Positions 45,535 through 55,062 of a DNA stretch of 64,000 nucleotides are shown here, in pieces (position 1 is the first letter of the stretch; every line of letters starts with the position of its first letter). A program made the position numbers and the translations under genes. The stretch is from assembly GCA_029212925.1 (NCBI GenBank), contig JARGOB010000002.1, positions 186,001-250,000 of the forward strand, given 5' to 3'. The stretch is from Coxiellaceae bacterium (lineage in GTDB: Bacteria > Pseudomonadota > Gammaproteobacteria > Coxiellales > Coxiellaceae). Below the pieces are notes generated by a model. It did no database searches. It saw only the letters and a program-made list of their open reading frames with translations, and was not told the origin of the DNA.

Positions 45535-46160
45535 CAGACCAACCGGTAAATCCTCCTCAAATAAACCAACGATTCCATGGTTATTTGCCAGTAGTGGTAG
45601 ACATAGAAACGGGTGGCGTTAACCCACAAACCGATGCGGTATTAGAAGTTGCGGCGGTTTTTTTAAAAATGGACACAGCGGGGCTTATCTCACCTGTTAG
45701 CACTGATACTTATCATGTATTACCTTTTGAGGGCGCTTGCTTACATGATGAAGCCATGGAAATTCATGGCATTGACCCTTACCATCCTTTTCGTTTAGCG
45801 AAAGAAGAACCGGAGGCCATGCAAGAATTTTATCAAGTGGTGGCTACGCATGTAAAAAAAGCAGGTTGTCGACGTGCCGTTCTGGTCGGACATAATGCTC
45901 ACTTTGATTTAAGCTTTCTCAACCAAGCCGCGAAGCGCTGCAATATTAAAGAAAGCCCCTTTCATCGTTTTACTTGTTTTGATACTGCCACACTGTCAGC
46001 ATTACGCTATGGTAAAACAGTGTTAGCTAAAGCACTTGAAGTAGCTGAAATTCCGTTTGATAAAAATGAAGCGCATTCCGCCTTATATGATGCTGAACGC
46101 ACTGCTGAATTATTTTGTAAAATTATTAACGAAACGCCATCACTCGCCATGCCATCTTAA
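45516..46160 (+). CDS. rnt: Ribonuclease T
   Basis: A 214-residue DEDDh exonuclease that trims tRNA and other RNA 3' ends: VVDIETGGVNP with the first Asp-Glu, VGHNAHFDLSFL, and the EAHSALYDAERTAELF end with His and Asp. ATG 45516 is the outer start; ATG 45531, which overlaps the pyrC stop as ATGA, is equally possible. The pyrC-rnt pair is usual in this class. Confidence 0.95.
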   Translation: MADTSMTDQPVNPPQINQRFHGYLPVVVDIETGGVNPQTDAVLEVAAVFLKMDTAGLISPVSTDTYHVLPFEGACLHDEAMEIHGIDPYHPFRLAKEEPEAMQEFYQVVATHVKKAGCRRAVLVGHNAHFDLSFLNQAAKRCNIKESPFHRFTCFDTATLSALRYGKTVLAKALEVAEIPFDKNEAHSALYDAERTAELFCKIINETPSLAMPS

Positions 46161-46167
46161 AATATCA

Positions 46168-47322
46168 TTAATCGTCTATCACTAACTCACGCGATAAAGT
46201 TTGTAGCATCTCATAAGATACCTTGTCGTAACCTTCGGCACGTTGTGTTGATATTTTTGATTTACAACTGAGTAATGTCAAATACCGCTCTTCACGGGCA
46301 TAAAGAAATTGGCCGAACGACTCAAGCAGTGGCATTTCTAAAACCAACGCTTCTAGTATCCCTTCTATTACCTCATCACCACGCTGCTGACACTTAGAGG
46401 CCCGCTTGAAAAATTCGGCTAATACATCCGTGATATTCACTTCTTCGTTTGGCATCTGGGCTTGTGCATTACCATACAACTCGGGCTGTTGCTGCAAATG
46501 GCGGCAAGTCCTTACCATAGCTTGGCATGCCTGACACCACGCCACTTGCTTAGCCGTAGGCTTTCTTTTGCCGGCTACTTGTTTAAAGCCATAATCCATT
46601 AATTGGTGCACCGCATCAAACTCTTGCTCGCGCACCTCACCTGTTCCGTCCTCCGCAAACAAGGCATACATATTGCTATCCCTCACCACAGACTTCATTG
46701 CTTCCATGATGTGTTGGTTTTTTATTTCATCTGTGGCCAGCTGCTCACCGCCTATAGCAGTTAACTGCATACTAATATTTGGCGCACCTGCCACAGCAAA
46801 TTCTGTATCAAGGCAATCCGGCGCGCGATCAATACCCAACTGCTGTAAAAACTGCTGTAAATTATCGATAAAGGCACGTAATTTTTTAACTGATACCTGG
46901 GGCCGCAATGTTATAAAAATCTGCCCCGAATGCTTGCGACGATTATTTTGCTTACGCGCAAACGCTTCGCTGTAATAACCTTTGGACGTTAACTCCATAT
47001 GTGAAATTGAGGTAAAAATATCATGCCCTCGTTGCAACTTAGCTTGTACATCATCAGATTTCTCTAACTCATCACACAAGAGATAATTAATAATGGCTTG
47101 ACGGTGATCAATAAAGTCATCATCGCCTGGCGCTGCTATTTCAGTAAAATTATTCGGGTCTCGATACAGGTTAATTGATAAACTGTATTCATAACCATAA
47201 TCTTTATTTTCTACCTGATGTTTTTTTTCTTCAGCAAACCCACTACTAAAGCCATAGCGCTCCCAGTGTTGACCATTATTAAATTGCTGCACCTTTACAC
47301 TACCTTTATCATACTCGCTCAT
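46168..47322 (-). CDS. Protein of unknown function, 384 residues
   Basis: A soluble, charged protein. No family recognised. The N-terminal part has HWERYGFSSGFAEEK and YEYSLSINLYRDP; the middle has SGQIFITLRPQVSVKKLRAF; there is a CQACQAMVRTC cluster of Cys near residue 275. The start has a strong GAGAGG site. No signal peptide or membrane segment is seen. Like the proteins at 52391-56043 it may be lineage-specific or an effector, but the sequence does not show that. Confidence 0.6.
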   Translation of the reverse strand: MSEYDKGSVKVQQFNNGQHWERYGFSSGFAEEKKHQVENKDYGYEYSLSINLYRDPNNFTEIAAPGDDDFIDHRQAIINYLLCDELEKSDDVQAKLQRGHDIFTSISHMELTSKGYYSEAFARKQNNRRKHSGQIFITLRPQVSVKKLRAFIDNLQQFLQQLGIDRAPDCLDTEFAVAGAPNISMQLTAIGGEQLATDEIKNQHIMEAMKSVVRDSNMYALFAEDGTGEVREQEFDAVHQLMDYGFKQVAGKRKPTAKQVAWCQACQAMVRTCRHLQQQPELYGNAQAQMPNEEVNITDVLAEFFKRASKCQQRGDEVIEGILEALVLEMPLLESFGQFLYAREERYLTLLSCKSKISTQRAEGYDKVSYEMLQTLSRELVIDD

Positions 47323-47668
47323 TACATCGACCTCTCATCATTCAAAAAAACATATATGAATCCACTTAGCATATCGCTAGCTACAACAACCCATATTGTA
47401 TTTCGATGAACCCGTGCCACGAAACTGGCATCAAGAAGCGTAAATAACCTCAAAGATTCCGAACACATCACACATATTGTTACATAACGTAACAGAAACT
47501 AAGTATAACCAGAACAGCTTAAACCACCCTTAACAGATTTAAATCATCAATATTTATGATACTAAGCATTAGTTATACGTATAGCTTGGATGCGCTAAGT
47601 GATTGAATCAGAGAAATAAAGTGTTGGGCAGGCAGAGATACAGCCTGCCCAACGGGCAAAAGTAAAAC
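47323..47668. other. Intergenic region with porin terminator
   Basis: About 346 bases between divergent transcripts. A hairpin is visible at the right end (see 47624-47652). The rest is AT-rich and shows no gene, repeat or tRNA. Confidence 0.6.
47624..47652 (-). terminator. Hairpin downstream of the porin gene
   Basis: TTGGGCAGGC and GCCTGCCCAA form a perfect 10-base-pair stem around AGAGATACA, 16 bases past the porin stop. The T-run after it is weak, so the terminator call is moderate. Confidence 0.6.
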
Positions 47669-48958
47669 CTAGAAAGCTACCGATAAACGTGCAGCAACTG
47701 TGTTGTTATTGCTAACCATGGTTGTCGCATAGTTTCTATCACCAGCTGCGATACGTGCGGCGCTTGGCGCTACATAACCGTAGTTTTGATCATAGTAATA
47801 AGCCACTTGGAAACTGACGTATTTGTTCAGGCCAACATTATAATCCGCTAAGTAACGGTTTTTTGGCACAAATAAGTAGTCAGCGTGACGTGTCATTTGA
47901 TAGCCAACACCGACACGTGAAGGATGGTTTGCTGTGTGGAAGCTGTAACCACCACCTAACACCAACGCCCACGGGTTATTCAGCGCAAAGTTATTTGTTG
48001 TATCTTGAGGATTAGTAATCAGCAGATTCTCGCCATTCACACGTGAATATTTAGCAAGAAAATCAAAATCATCCAACTTAACAAAACCATCAGCAGCAAT
48101 AACCGAAGGGTTAGCACTAAAGGTAGGAACACCGCCAACAATGTTGGTAGTGAAATCATTAGAGTTCAAATAGGTTAAGCCTGACATGTTGGCGATATAA
48201 CCTAAGTCCGCACCCCAATGCACGCCTTTATTAGACGCAGCATAACCGACTTTGGCACTTAAGTTATCGATATGGCTGTTATTGGTAGGTAAAACTGCAT
48301 TAAATGCTGTGCTGCTGTTTGAGAAACCAGTTACGTTGGCATAAGCACCCATTGGTAATGCCGCACCCACTTCAATACCTGTCACGCCCATTTGCGTAAA
48401 CAAATTCGTTAAGTCAGGGATCAATTGGTAAGGGTTGTAGCTACCAACAGTGTCGTAAAATTTACCGGCTTTTAAATACAACGGCATAGAACGTGAATCG
48501 TATAAGCTGATATAGCCTTCGTCTAACGTAAAGTTGTTCAGCCCACTAACAGTATTAGCAATCGGAGTCGTTACGTTACGACGATCAAAATAACCTAAGT
48601 TCAAACGACCGTGCGCAAAGCCCCAGTCACCACCAACAAATACGTTGGCATTGTTTAGGTAAATTGCACTTGAATTACCGCCAGCACCGATATTAGTTGA
48701 GAATTGCGGCACCAACGTGTAGTTAGTATTGTTCGCCCAATAGGCATCTAAATTAGCCATGCCACCAACAATTAAACGGCCTTTAAAAAATTTCATCATA
48801 TGTGAAGGCCACACAGAGTTACCTTGCACCACACCCGCCATCATTGGGTTAACCGGTGGCAATACTTTATGATGCTTGTGATGATCAGCGCCACCAGCGA
48901 AGGCAATACCTGCCACGCTTGCGCCAACTGCGACCGCAATCAATGCTTTTAATTTCAT
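47669..48958 (-). CDS. Outer-membrane beta-barrel porin, Legionella-type
   Basis: A 429-residue protein with a signal peptide (MKLKALIAVAVGASVAGIAFA), a His-rich start of the mature protein (ADHHKHHK) and a barrel of alternating residues ending in the Phe-terminal strand AARLSVAF. It resembles the DUF3573/LbtU-like porins of Legionellales. A GGAGAAG site precedes the ATG. The His cluster might bind metal; that is only a suggestion. Confidence 0.7.
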   Translation of the reverse strand: MKLKALIAVAVGASVAGIAFAGGADHHKHHKVLPPVNPMMAGVVQGNSVWPSHMMKFFKGRLIVGGMANLDAYWANNTNYTLVPQFSTNIGAGGNSSAIYLNNANVFVGGDWGFAHGRLNLGYFDRRNVTTPIANTVSGLNNFTLDEGYISLYDSRSMPLYLKAGKFYDTVGSYNPYQLIPDLTNLFTQMGVTGIEVGAALPMGAYANVTGFSNSSTAFNAVLPTNNSHIDNLSAKVGYAASNKGVHWGADLGYIANMSGLTYLNSNDFTTNIVGGVPTFSANPSVIAADGFVKLDDFDFLAKYSRVNGENLLITNPQDTTNNFALNNPWALVLGGGYSFHTANHPSRVGVGYQMTRHADYLFVPKNRYLADYNVGLNKYVSFQVAYYYDQNYGYVAPSAARIAAGDRNYATTMVSNNNTVAARLSVAF

Positions 48959-49061
48959 TATTTACTTCTCCATTTGCATATTTGTATGCTTCAAAAAAGA
49001 GCGCATTGTATACTAAGAGGTGTCAAAAAAAAAGCACGGAAATATCAAGATGTGCATAACG

Positions 49062-49088
49062 AAAAAAAGCCCCGTATATAACGAGGCT
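49062..49088 (-). terminator. Rho-independent terminator of the peroxiredoxin gene
   Basis: On the minus strand AGCCTCGT pairs with ACGGGGCT and is followed by seven T. Confidence 0.8.
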
Positions 49089-49108
49089 CTTGTATATAAT
49101 TTGATCTG

Positions 49109-49714
49109 TTAAAGCTGTTCGGCGTTATTGGACAAGTATTCTTTCACGCCATCCGGTGAGGCTTGCATACCTTTATCGCCTTTATTCCAGTTCGCTGGGC
49201 ATACTTCGCCATGCTCTTCCGTGAACTGTAAAGCATCAACCAAGCGCAAAATTTCACCCATGTTACGACCTAAAGGCAAGTCATTAACGATTTGGGCTTT
49301 CACCATCTTTTCACGGTCAATTAAAAATGCACCGCGCAATGCCACACCAGCTTGTGGGTGCTCAACGCCGTAGCTACGGCAAATACCGTGATTAATATCA
49401 GCCGCCATAGTGTACTTCACTGGACCAATACCACCATTATCTACCGATGTATTACGCCAAGCGTTGTGAGTAAATTGCGAATCGATTGAAACGGCAATCA
49501 CTTCAACGTTGCGTGATTTAAATTCATCCATGCGGTGATCCAATGCGATCAATTCTGATGGACAAACAAAGGTGAAATCCAGTGGATAAAAGAAAACCAA
49601 ACCATACTTGCCATCGATGGCATTGTACAAATTAAAACTATCAACAATATCGCCGTTACCTAATACTGCTGAAACGGTAAAGTCAGGCGCTTCTCTGCCT
49701 ACTAAAACTGCCAT
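49109..49714 (-). CDS. Typical 2-Cys peroxiredoxin (AhpC/TsaA family)
   Basis: A 201-residue thiol peroxidase with the peroxidatic FTFVCPSE (Cys51) and the resolving GEVCPANW near residue 170. It reduces hydrogen peroxide and organic peroxides using a thioredoxin-type donor; no ahpF is adjacent. ATG 49714 sits behind GGAGAAG; the 4-codon extension is unlikely. It diverges from sodB, so the two oxidative-stress genes share an upstream region. Confidence 0.95.
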   Translation of the reverse strand: MAVLVGREAPDFTVSAVLGNGDIVDSFNLYNAIDGKYGLVFFYPLDFTFVCPSELIALDHRMDEFKSRNVEVIAVSIDSQFTHNAWRNTSVDNGGIGPVKYTMAADINHGICRSYGVEHPQAGVALRGAFLIDREKMVKAQIVNDLPLGRNMGEILRLVDALQFTEEHGEVCPANWNKGDKGMQASPDGVKEYLSNNAEQL

Positions 49715-49753
49715 TATCTTCTCCAAATATGATGCATGTTAAGAACAGCGCTT

Positions 49754-49781
49754 ATTGTGGCAAATCCAGCCGCGTTGTCAA
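49754..49781 (-). promoter_or_regulatory. Promoter of the peroxiredoxin gene
   Basis: On the minus strand a consensus TTGACA (49781-49776) is 16 bases from CACAAT (49759-49754). The leader is about 33 bases. Confidence 0.65.
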
Positions 49782-49841
49782 TCACATTAAAATGAGTTAC
49801 TGTCTGGGCACACTAACTATACCCGTGTAAGGAGGAAACAC

Positions 49842-50423
49842 ATGGCATTTGAACTGCCCCCACTACCCTATGAAATGAACGCGCTTGAACCGCATATTTC
49901 ACAAGAAACACTTGAATACCATTACGGCAAACATCATAAGGCTTATGTTGATAAATTAAACGGCATGATCCCTGGCACCGAATACGAAGACTGCTCACTA
50001 GAAGACATCGTATGCAAAGCCGACGGCGGCATCTTTAATAATGCAGCCCAAATTTGGAACCACACGTTTTATTGGCACTGCATGACACCAAACGGTGGCG
50101 GCGCACCCAGTGGTGAATTTGCTAATGCCATTAATAATACGTTTGAAACTTTCGAAGACTTTAAAGAAGCATTCAGCGCCGCTTGTGCTGGCCTGTTTGG
50201 CTCTGGCTGGGTATGGCTTGTAAAAGATAAGCAGGGCAAACTTGAAATTGTGTCTTCCCCAAATGCTGGCAATCCAATGACCGAAGGTAAAACGCCAATC
50301 ATGACTTGCGATGTGTGGGAGCATGCTTATTATATAGATACACGCAATGCACGCCCAAAATATGTTGAGAACTTTTGGAATCTGGTTAATTGGGATTTCG
50401 TAAGTGCGCAGTATTTAGCTTAA
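49842..50423 (+). CDS. sodB: Superoxide dismutase [Fe]
   Basis: A 193-residue Fe/Mn superoxide dismutase. It has LEYHYGKHHKAYVDKLN with a metal His, NHTFYWHCM with the second His, and DVWEHAYYIDTRNARPKYVE with the Asp and His. FNNAAQIWNH and FGSGW are typical of the Fe form. A full AAGGAGG precedes ATG 49842. Confidence 0.95.
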   Translation: MAFELPPLPYEMNALEPHISQETLEYHYGKHHKAYVDKLNGMIPGTEYEDCSLEDIVCKADGGIFNNAAQIWNHTFYWHCMTPNGGGAPSGEFANAINNTFETFEDFKEAFSAACAGLFGSGWVWLVKDKQGKLEIVSSPNAGNPMTEGKTPIMTCDVWEHAYYIDTRNARPKYVENFWNLVNWDFVSAQYLA

Positions 50424-50425
50424 AT

Positions 50426-50516
50426 ACTGGACCCCGCATCGAGTTCGGGGTGACAAGCATCGTGTCATCCCGGCCTCGGTGCTGTCATCCCGGCCTCCGA
50501 GCCGGGACCCATATAA
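50426..50516. repeat. REP-like repeats between sodB and dapB
   Basis: Three half-units: CTGGACCCCGCATCGAG, GTGTCATCCCGGCCTCGG and CTGTCATCCCGGCCTCCG followed by GAGCCGGGACC. They end 12 bases before the dapB start. Confidence 0.75.
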
Positions 50517-50528
50517 TAAGGAACAACC

Positions 50529-51248
50529 ATGTCAATCAAAATAATCGTCAATGGCGCCAAAGGCAAAATGGGCACTTATTCTATTGAAGCCATTGAACAA
50601 GCTGATGGCCTCACCTTGGTCGGCACGGCTGACCGTGATGATAATCTCGGTCAAATGATTGATGTAACGAAAGCCGATACCGTAGTCGATTTTACTGTCG
50701 CTGATTGCGCCTTTGAAAATGCCAAGACGATTATCAAACACGGCGCTCGACCGATCATTGGCACATCTGGATTAACCGAACAAACGGTAGCTGAATTAGC
50801 CAAACTGTGCAAAGCTAAAAAAATTGGTGGCGTAATAGCCCCCAATTTTGCACTCGGTGCTGTATTAATGATGAAGCTAGCACAACAAGTCGCGCCGTAT
50901 TATCAATTTGCTGAAATCATTGAGATGCATCACCCACATAAAAAAGATGCACCTTCAGGCACCGCTACTCGCACGGCTGAAATGATGCATGAAGCCAACC
51001 CCAATTTCGAACAACCTTATATGGAAGACCGCGCGCGTGGTGATAACCAGCATGGTGTGCCGATACACTCTGTACGTATGCAAGGCGTATTTACTCACCA
51101 AAGTGTAGTGTTTGGTAGTCTCGAAGAGACACTAACCATCACCCACGACTGCAGCGATCGCAAAGCCGCTATGCCCGGTGTGGTATTAGCCTGCCATAAG
51201 GTCATGCAACTCAATGATTTGGTCTATGGCCTTGAGCACCTGCTCTGA
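50529..51248 (+). CDS. dapB: 4-hydroxy-tetrahydrodipicolinate reductase
   Basis: A 239-residue reductase of the lysine/diaminopimelate pathway. It has the N-terminal VNGAKGKMG nucleotide loop, IIGTSGLTEQ, APNFALGAVLM and MHHPHKKDAPSGTA, which holds the catalytic His and Lys. It is shorter than the E. coli enzyme (273) but within the short bacterial form. An AAGGAA site precedes the ATG. Confidence 0.95.
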   Translation: MSIKIIVNGAKGKMGTYSIEAIEQADGLTLVGTADRDDNLGQMIDVTKADTVVDFTVADCAFENAKTIIKHGARPIIGTSGLTEQTVAELAKLCKAKKIGGVIAPNFALGAVLMMKLAQQVAPYYQFAEIIEMHHPHKKDAPSGTATRTAEMMHEANPNFEQPYMEDRARGDNQHGVPIHSVRMQGVFTHQSVVFGSLEETLTITHDCSDRKAAMPGVVLACHKVMQLNDLVYGLEHLL

Positions 51249-51289
51249 CATAGGCCAACGGCTCACGCTCAACTTTACGCGTGGGGGAT

Positions 51290-51426
51290 TTTTAAGGGGG
51301 AGCGCGCGTCGCGCCCCCTTAAAAGTGCACAATCACTTGTTTTTGTGCACGTATCTTACCAGGAGGCTATTCCCGCTTGCTTAAGCGGGAATAGCTGAAT
51401 CAGCGCAGGCCATGAACAGATGGCCT
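51290..51426. other. Multi-hairpin intergenic element between dapB and the globin gene
   Basis: Four inverted repeats in a row: 51290-51324 (TTTTAAGGGGG paired with CCCCCTTAAAA), 51325-51350 (GTGCACAA / TTGTGCAC), 51367-51394 (CTATTCCCGCTT paired perfectly with AAGCGGGAATAG) and 51408-51426 (AGGCCAT / ATGGCCT). It could be a terminator array, an untranslated structured RNA or a degenerate mobile repeat. Confidence 0.6.
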
Positions 51427-51464
51427 ATAATAAGCCCACTAAATTAAGCAAATGAGGCAAAACC

Positions 51465-51830
51465 ATGGCAACATTATACGAACGATTAGGCGGCAGTGAT
51501 GCCATTGATGCATCAGTTGATATCTTCTATGAAAAAGTACTCGCTGATCCATTACTCATTCCATTCTTTGCTCACACCGATATGGTCAAACAAAAACGCA
51601 TGCAACGCGCCTTCTTAACGATGGCATTTGGCGGACCAGGTAATTACAATGGACGCAATATGCGCGATGCTCACACCAAATCCGTAGAACAAGGCATGGG
51701 TGATGAACATTTTGATGCTGTGGTCGGCCATCTAGCTGCCACATTAAAACAACTGGGCGTTGGTGATGATGACATCAATGACGTGGCAGAAGTGGCGAAT
51801 AGCATTCGCGATGATGTACTCAATAAATAA
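51465..51830 (+). CDS. Group 1 truncated hemoglobin
   Basis: A 121-residue globin of the trHbN class: YERLGGSDAIDASVDIFYEKV, then FLTMAFGGPGNYNGRNMRDAH with the proximal His. Such proteins bind O2 or NO and often detoxify NO, which would suit a host-associated organism. It lies 12 bases before msrA and both relate to oxidative or nitrosative stress. Confidence 0.9.
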   Translation: MATLYERLGGSDAIDASVDIFYEKVLADPLLIPFFAHTDMVKQKRMQRAFLTMAFGGPGNYNGRNMRDAHTKSVEQGMGDEHFDAVVGHLAATLKQLGVGDDDINDVAEVANSIRDDVLNK

Positions 51831-51842
51831 CAGGAACGCCTC

Positions 51843-52298
51843 ATGACAGAAACCGCAACTTTTGCCGCTGGCTGTTTTTGGGGCGTGCAAGCCGGTTTTG
51901 ATAAGCTGGATGGCATCCAACAAACCACCGTGGGTTACAGCGGTGGTCACACTGAAAACCCAAGTTACAACGAAGTGTGTCGCGGCGATAGCGGTCATGC
52001 CGAATGCATTGAGATTATTTTTGATCCTGATGTAATTTCATATCAGCAATTGCTGAATCATTTTTGGCAGTGCCATACACCCACCACGCTGAATCGCCAA
52101 GGCCCTGACATCGGCTCGCAATACCGCTCAGCGATTTTTTTTCATGGTGAAAACCAGCAACAACTGGCTGAAGCCAGTAAAAAACAATTAGATGAATCGG
52201 GGAAATTTGATCAACCGATAGTGACTGAGATTACTGCAGCCAGTGTGTTTTATCCTGCCGAAGAATACCATCAAAAATATACTGCCAAACACCAATAG
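51843..52298 (+). CDS. msrA: Peptide methionine sulfoxide reductase A
   Basis: A 151-residue enzyme with the catalytic GCFWG motif at residues 9-13, [12 protein letters not shown], and [11 protein letters not shown] with the usual downstream features. No MsrB fusion. It has an AGGAACGCC site. Confidence 0.96.
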   Translation: MTETATFAAGCFWGVQAGFDKLDGIQQTTVGYSGGHTENPSYNEVCRGDSGHAECIEIIFDPDVISYQQLLNHFWQCHTPTTLNRQGPDIGSQYRSAIFFHGENQQQLAEASKKQLDESGKFDQPIVTEITAASVFYPAEEYHQKYTAKHQ

Positions 52299-52302
52299 CT
52301 TG

Positions 52303-52367
52303 TCATCCCGCGCACGACCTGTCATCCCGCGCACGACCTGTCATCCCGGCCCCCGAGCCGGGATCCA
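52303..52367. repeat. REP-like repeats after msrA
   Basis: TGTCATCCCGCGCACGACC occurs twice in tandem, then TGTCATCCCGGCCCC with GAGCCGGGATCC. They separate msrA from the convergent 52391 gene. Confidence 0.75.
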
Positions 52368-52390
52368 AGAAATATCATATGGATTCCTGA

Positions 52391-54274
52391 TCAAATCACA
52401 AGCGACGAGGCATCAACCGAACCGGGGGCACAAGGTTGCCGCGTCGTACTAACCGCAGCGGACTTTGGTGCCAACAGTGATGCTTGCCAACGTTTGCGCC
52501 GCGCAATAGGTGTTAGTAACGCATCACGCTGAGTTTCGCTTAACGAGCCTTGCGCATGTTTTCGATGGGCATATTCTCCCGCATCGCACATCAACTTATC
52601 ATTCGCGCGCCGTACCAAATGGCGTGCAAAACCTGGTTCCATTTGTTGTTCATTCACCTGCATTAATGCCTCTAATTTTTCAGCAGAATAAGCACGTGAA
52701 AACGCCCGGAACTTTTTATAACCCGGCTTCACATTACCATAAGCGGTAATAAACTCATCCGCTATCAATACCGGCGCCTTTCCTGCCAGCTTGTTGCGTC
52801 TAGCGATCACAATCGCTTCTCCAAATACCATGCGGCACTGTATTTCTTTATTGATTGAGATTGGTGCACAACGTGGACCACGCTGGAAGCTTTGCGGCAT
52901 ATAAACAAAATGTTCAAGCTGTAAATCCTTTCCTATACCATTTCCATCCTTTGCTCTATCTAACATATATGCTTTATTATCTACATTGTAATGAAGCTTT
53001 TTAATAATAGCCTGCTGTGACAATGCTTCTGGGCGATGCATCTTATAAATATGAATACCCGGCTTACCGTCAGCACCATCCCCTTTATTTGCGATAGCCA
53101 AATAAGCAACCCCTTCGATACAGCACAGAGTAATAGATATGGCATGGCTACTCCAACCACCACATAATGAGAAAACACTCCCAGGCGTTAACACCCGCAT
53201 ATGAGGCATCGATTCAGGAGAATAATCAGCATCTCTCTTCATTTGATGCAATATAGTTATCAACGATGGTTTACTTGGTACATCTTCACTCAAGCTATCA
53301 ATATAAGCAGAAAAAATATTAATGATTCTACGCCGAGCAATCCAAGAAGACACACCACCGTCCATGCCATCAACATAGTGCTCTGCAGAAGCAACACCTT
53401 GCGTTAAACCAATATTATAAGCATGCACTATCATCTGCATCACATGCATATGATCATCGCTTTTTTGCTGCCACCGAGCCATCAGCACTTTATCTTGAGC
53501 AGTCAATGAGCCACGCTCTGAGCGTGCAAACAAACGCTTACCCAAAAATGCTCTACGCAATTCAAGGTATTCTGACAACTCATCATCATCAATCTTTTTT
53601 AAAATAGCAAGATAGCTCATTCGCTGCGACATGGGCAAGCCTGCATCTAGCTCACCCCCAATACGATCAAATAGTTTTTCCAAAGCCGCATCGCTATACA
53701 ACTCAGCCGCTACCAACTCACCCAACTGCTCTTTTGGCAAAAAATAAAGATAGTTGGTAATGCAAACTTTTAAGGCGGGCTTTATAATATAGTCAGACTG
53801 CTGTATCACTTTAAGCAACTGCTCTGAAATGTAGCTCAAGTCATAACGTCGCGCTAATCGGCTGCTCGGCATAAATAATTGATTAAATTGTTGCGGGGTT
53901 AACTCGGTCATACCATAAGAGTAACCATCCATATGCTCAAAATAATAATCAACTAATAATCCAACTTGCTTAATACTCAGACAACCAGACTGCAACTGTT
54001 GTTGACGTTGCTGGTAAGCCTGCTCATGTTTCAATTCCATATACGCTTGCTGTAAGGAAAAATAATACGATGATGACTTGCGATACCATATGCCGGATAT
54101 CCAGCCATTGTAATAAGCTAATTGCCGATCCACTTCTGCCTGCATTGCCGCTATGTCTTCACACTCCAACAACGCATCAGCCCACTCGGCATAACGCCCT
54201 ATCTCAAAATAATCCCAAGAGCGCCGATGCACCATGGCTATAACATTGATTCGTAACTTGACCTCATGCCTCAT
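52391..54274 (-). CDS. Large protein of unknown function, possible effector
   Basis: About 627 residues from ATG 54274, which overlaps the end of the upstream gene by 11 bases; the frame is open further to 54364. The first half is helical with many Tyr and Gln (YYFSLQQAYMELKHEQAYQQ). At about residues 350-420, SLCGGWSSHAISITL and IANKGDGADGKPGIHIY resemble the C-H-N/D order of papain-like proteins, but I cannot confirm an active site. The C-terminus is basic. No relative recognised. Confidence 0.5.
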   Translation of the reverse strand: MRHEVKLRINVIAMVHRRSWDYFEIGRYAEWADALLECEDIAAMQAEVDRQLAYYNGWISGIWYRKSSSYYFSLQQAYMELKHEQAYQQRQQQLQSGCLSIKQVGLLVDYYFEHMDGYSYGMTELTPQQFNQLFMPSSRLARRYDLSYISEQLLKVIQQSDYIIKPALKVCITNYLYFLPKEQLGELVAAELYSDAALEKLFDRIGGELDAGLPMSQRMSYLAILKKIDDDELSEYLELRRAFLGKRLFARSERGSLTAQDKVLMARWQQKSDDHMHVMQMIVHAYNIGLTQGVASAEHYVDGMDGGVSSWIARRRIINIFSAYIDSLSEDVPSKPSLITILHQMKRDADYSPESMPHMRVLTPGSVFSLCGGWSSHAISITLCCIEGVAYLAIANKGDGADGKPGIHIYKMHRPEALSQQAIIKKLHYNVDNKAYMLDRAKDGNGIGKDLQLEHFVYMPQSFQRGPRCAPISINKEIQCRMVFGEAIVIARRNKLAGKAPVLIADEFITAYGNVKPGYKKFRAFSRAYSAEKLEALMQVNEQQMEPGFARHLVRRANDKLMCDAGEYAHRKHAQGSLSETQRDALLTPIARRKRWQASLLAPKSAAVSTTRQPCAPGSVDASSLVI

Positions 54275-55028
54275 AAGTTGGCGCATCCCACTTTGGCACA
54301 TCCGCAAACGGATACGCGCTATGGCCAAACTTTTTGGCGATAACCGACAACGTCGTTGTTGCAATAGTTAACGCGCATGAGGCGCCTGCAACCGATTCAA
54401 CAGCTTTGCCACGGAGGCGGCCAATGCGATCTGCCGGATCATCATCAACACTGTGCTCATCTAGAATAGGCACGATAATGCCACGCTCATGTGTTACTAC
54501 CTTATCTAACGCTAACTGCGCTGCTGTCATATCATCCACGGTTGCTGCTTGCATGGCGGAGCTGGCGAATGCACCCCAACCGCTATACGGAGCCACAATC
54601 GGCATCACGATTATTTTTAAACGACGCAATAAGTTCACCAATCGCCGCATGCGATCAAAGCGTGATTTTGCTGCACTTTTGATCTCCGGGTCTTTATGTT
54701 CACTAATATAGTCTTGTGCGGCTTGCAGTGTTTGCAATAAAGCGATTACTGCATCGGTTTGTGCATTCACGCGGAACACCCCCCAATCCATTGTGAAGTC
54801 TCTTTGCGGTTCGCCGAAACTGGCATTAAAGTGAGATTGCACTTCACGTGCTTGGTCTGTTGTGCCGGGTATCACTATGGCTAGCGTTTCTGCCCCGCCA
54901 TTGTCGGCAAGAATGGTTGATAGCCGTTGAACCCACATGGCCACTTGTTCGTCATCTAACGAAGACCAACTAAAAGGTTCTGCCGGCATATACGCTGAAA
55001 TCACACGCGGTTTTGTACTGTCTCTCAT
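54264..55028 (-). CDS. Protein of unknown function, 254 residues
   Basis: A soluble protein from ATG 55028 behind GGGAGTGA. It contains AIVIPGTTDQAREVQSHFN and HSVDDDPADRIGRLRGKAVE, with no family recognised. It partly resembles the 55300 protein in length and in the early RVxxxY segment, which hints at a diverged pair but is weak. Its stop overlaps the 52391-54274 gene, so they form an operon. Confidence 0.5.
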   Translation of the reverse strand: MRDSTKPRVISAYMPAEPFSWSSLDDEQVAMWVQRLSTILADNGGAETLAIVIPGTTDQAREVQSHFNASFGEPQRDFTMDWGVFRVNAQTDAVIALLQTLQAAQDYISEHKDPEIKSAAKSRFDRMRRLVNLLRRLKIIVMPIVAPYSGWGAFASSAMQAATVDDMTAAQLALDKVVTHERGIIVPILDEHSVDDDPADRIGRLRGKAVESVAGASCALTIATTTLSVIAKKFGHSAYPFADVPKWDAPTYEA

Positions 55029-55062
55029 ATTCACTCCCAATTAAGTGCCACCACTGTCACCC

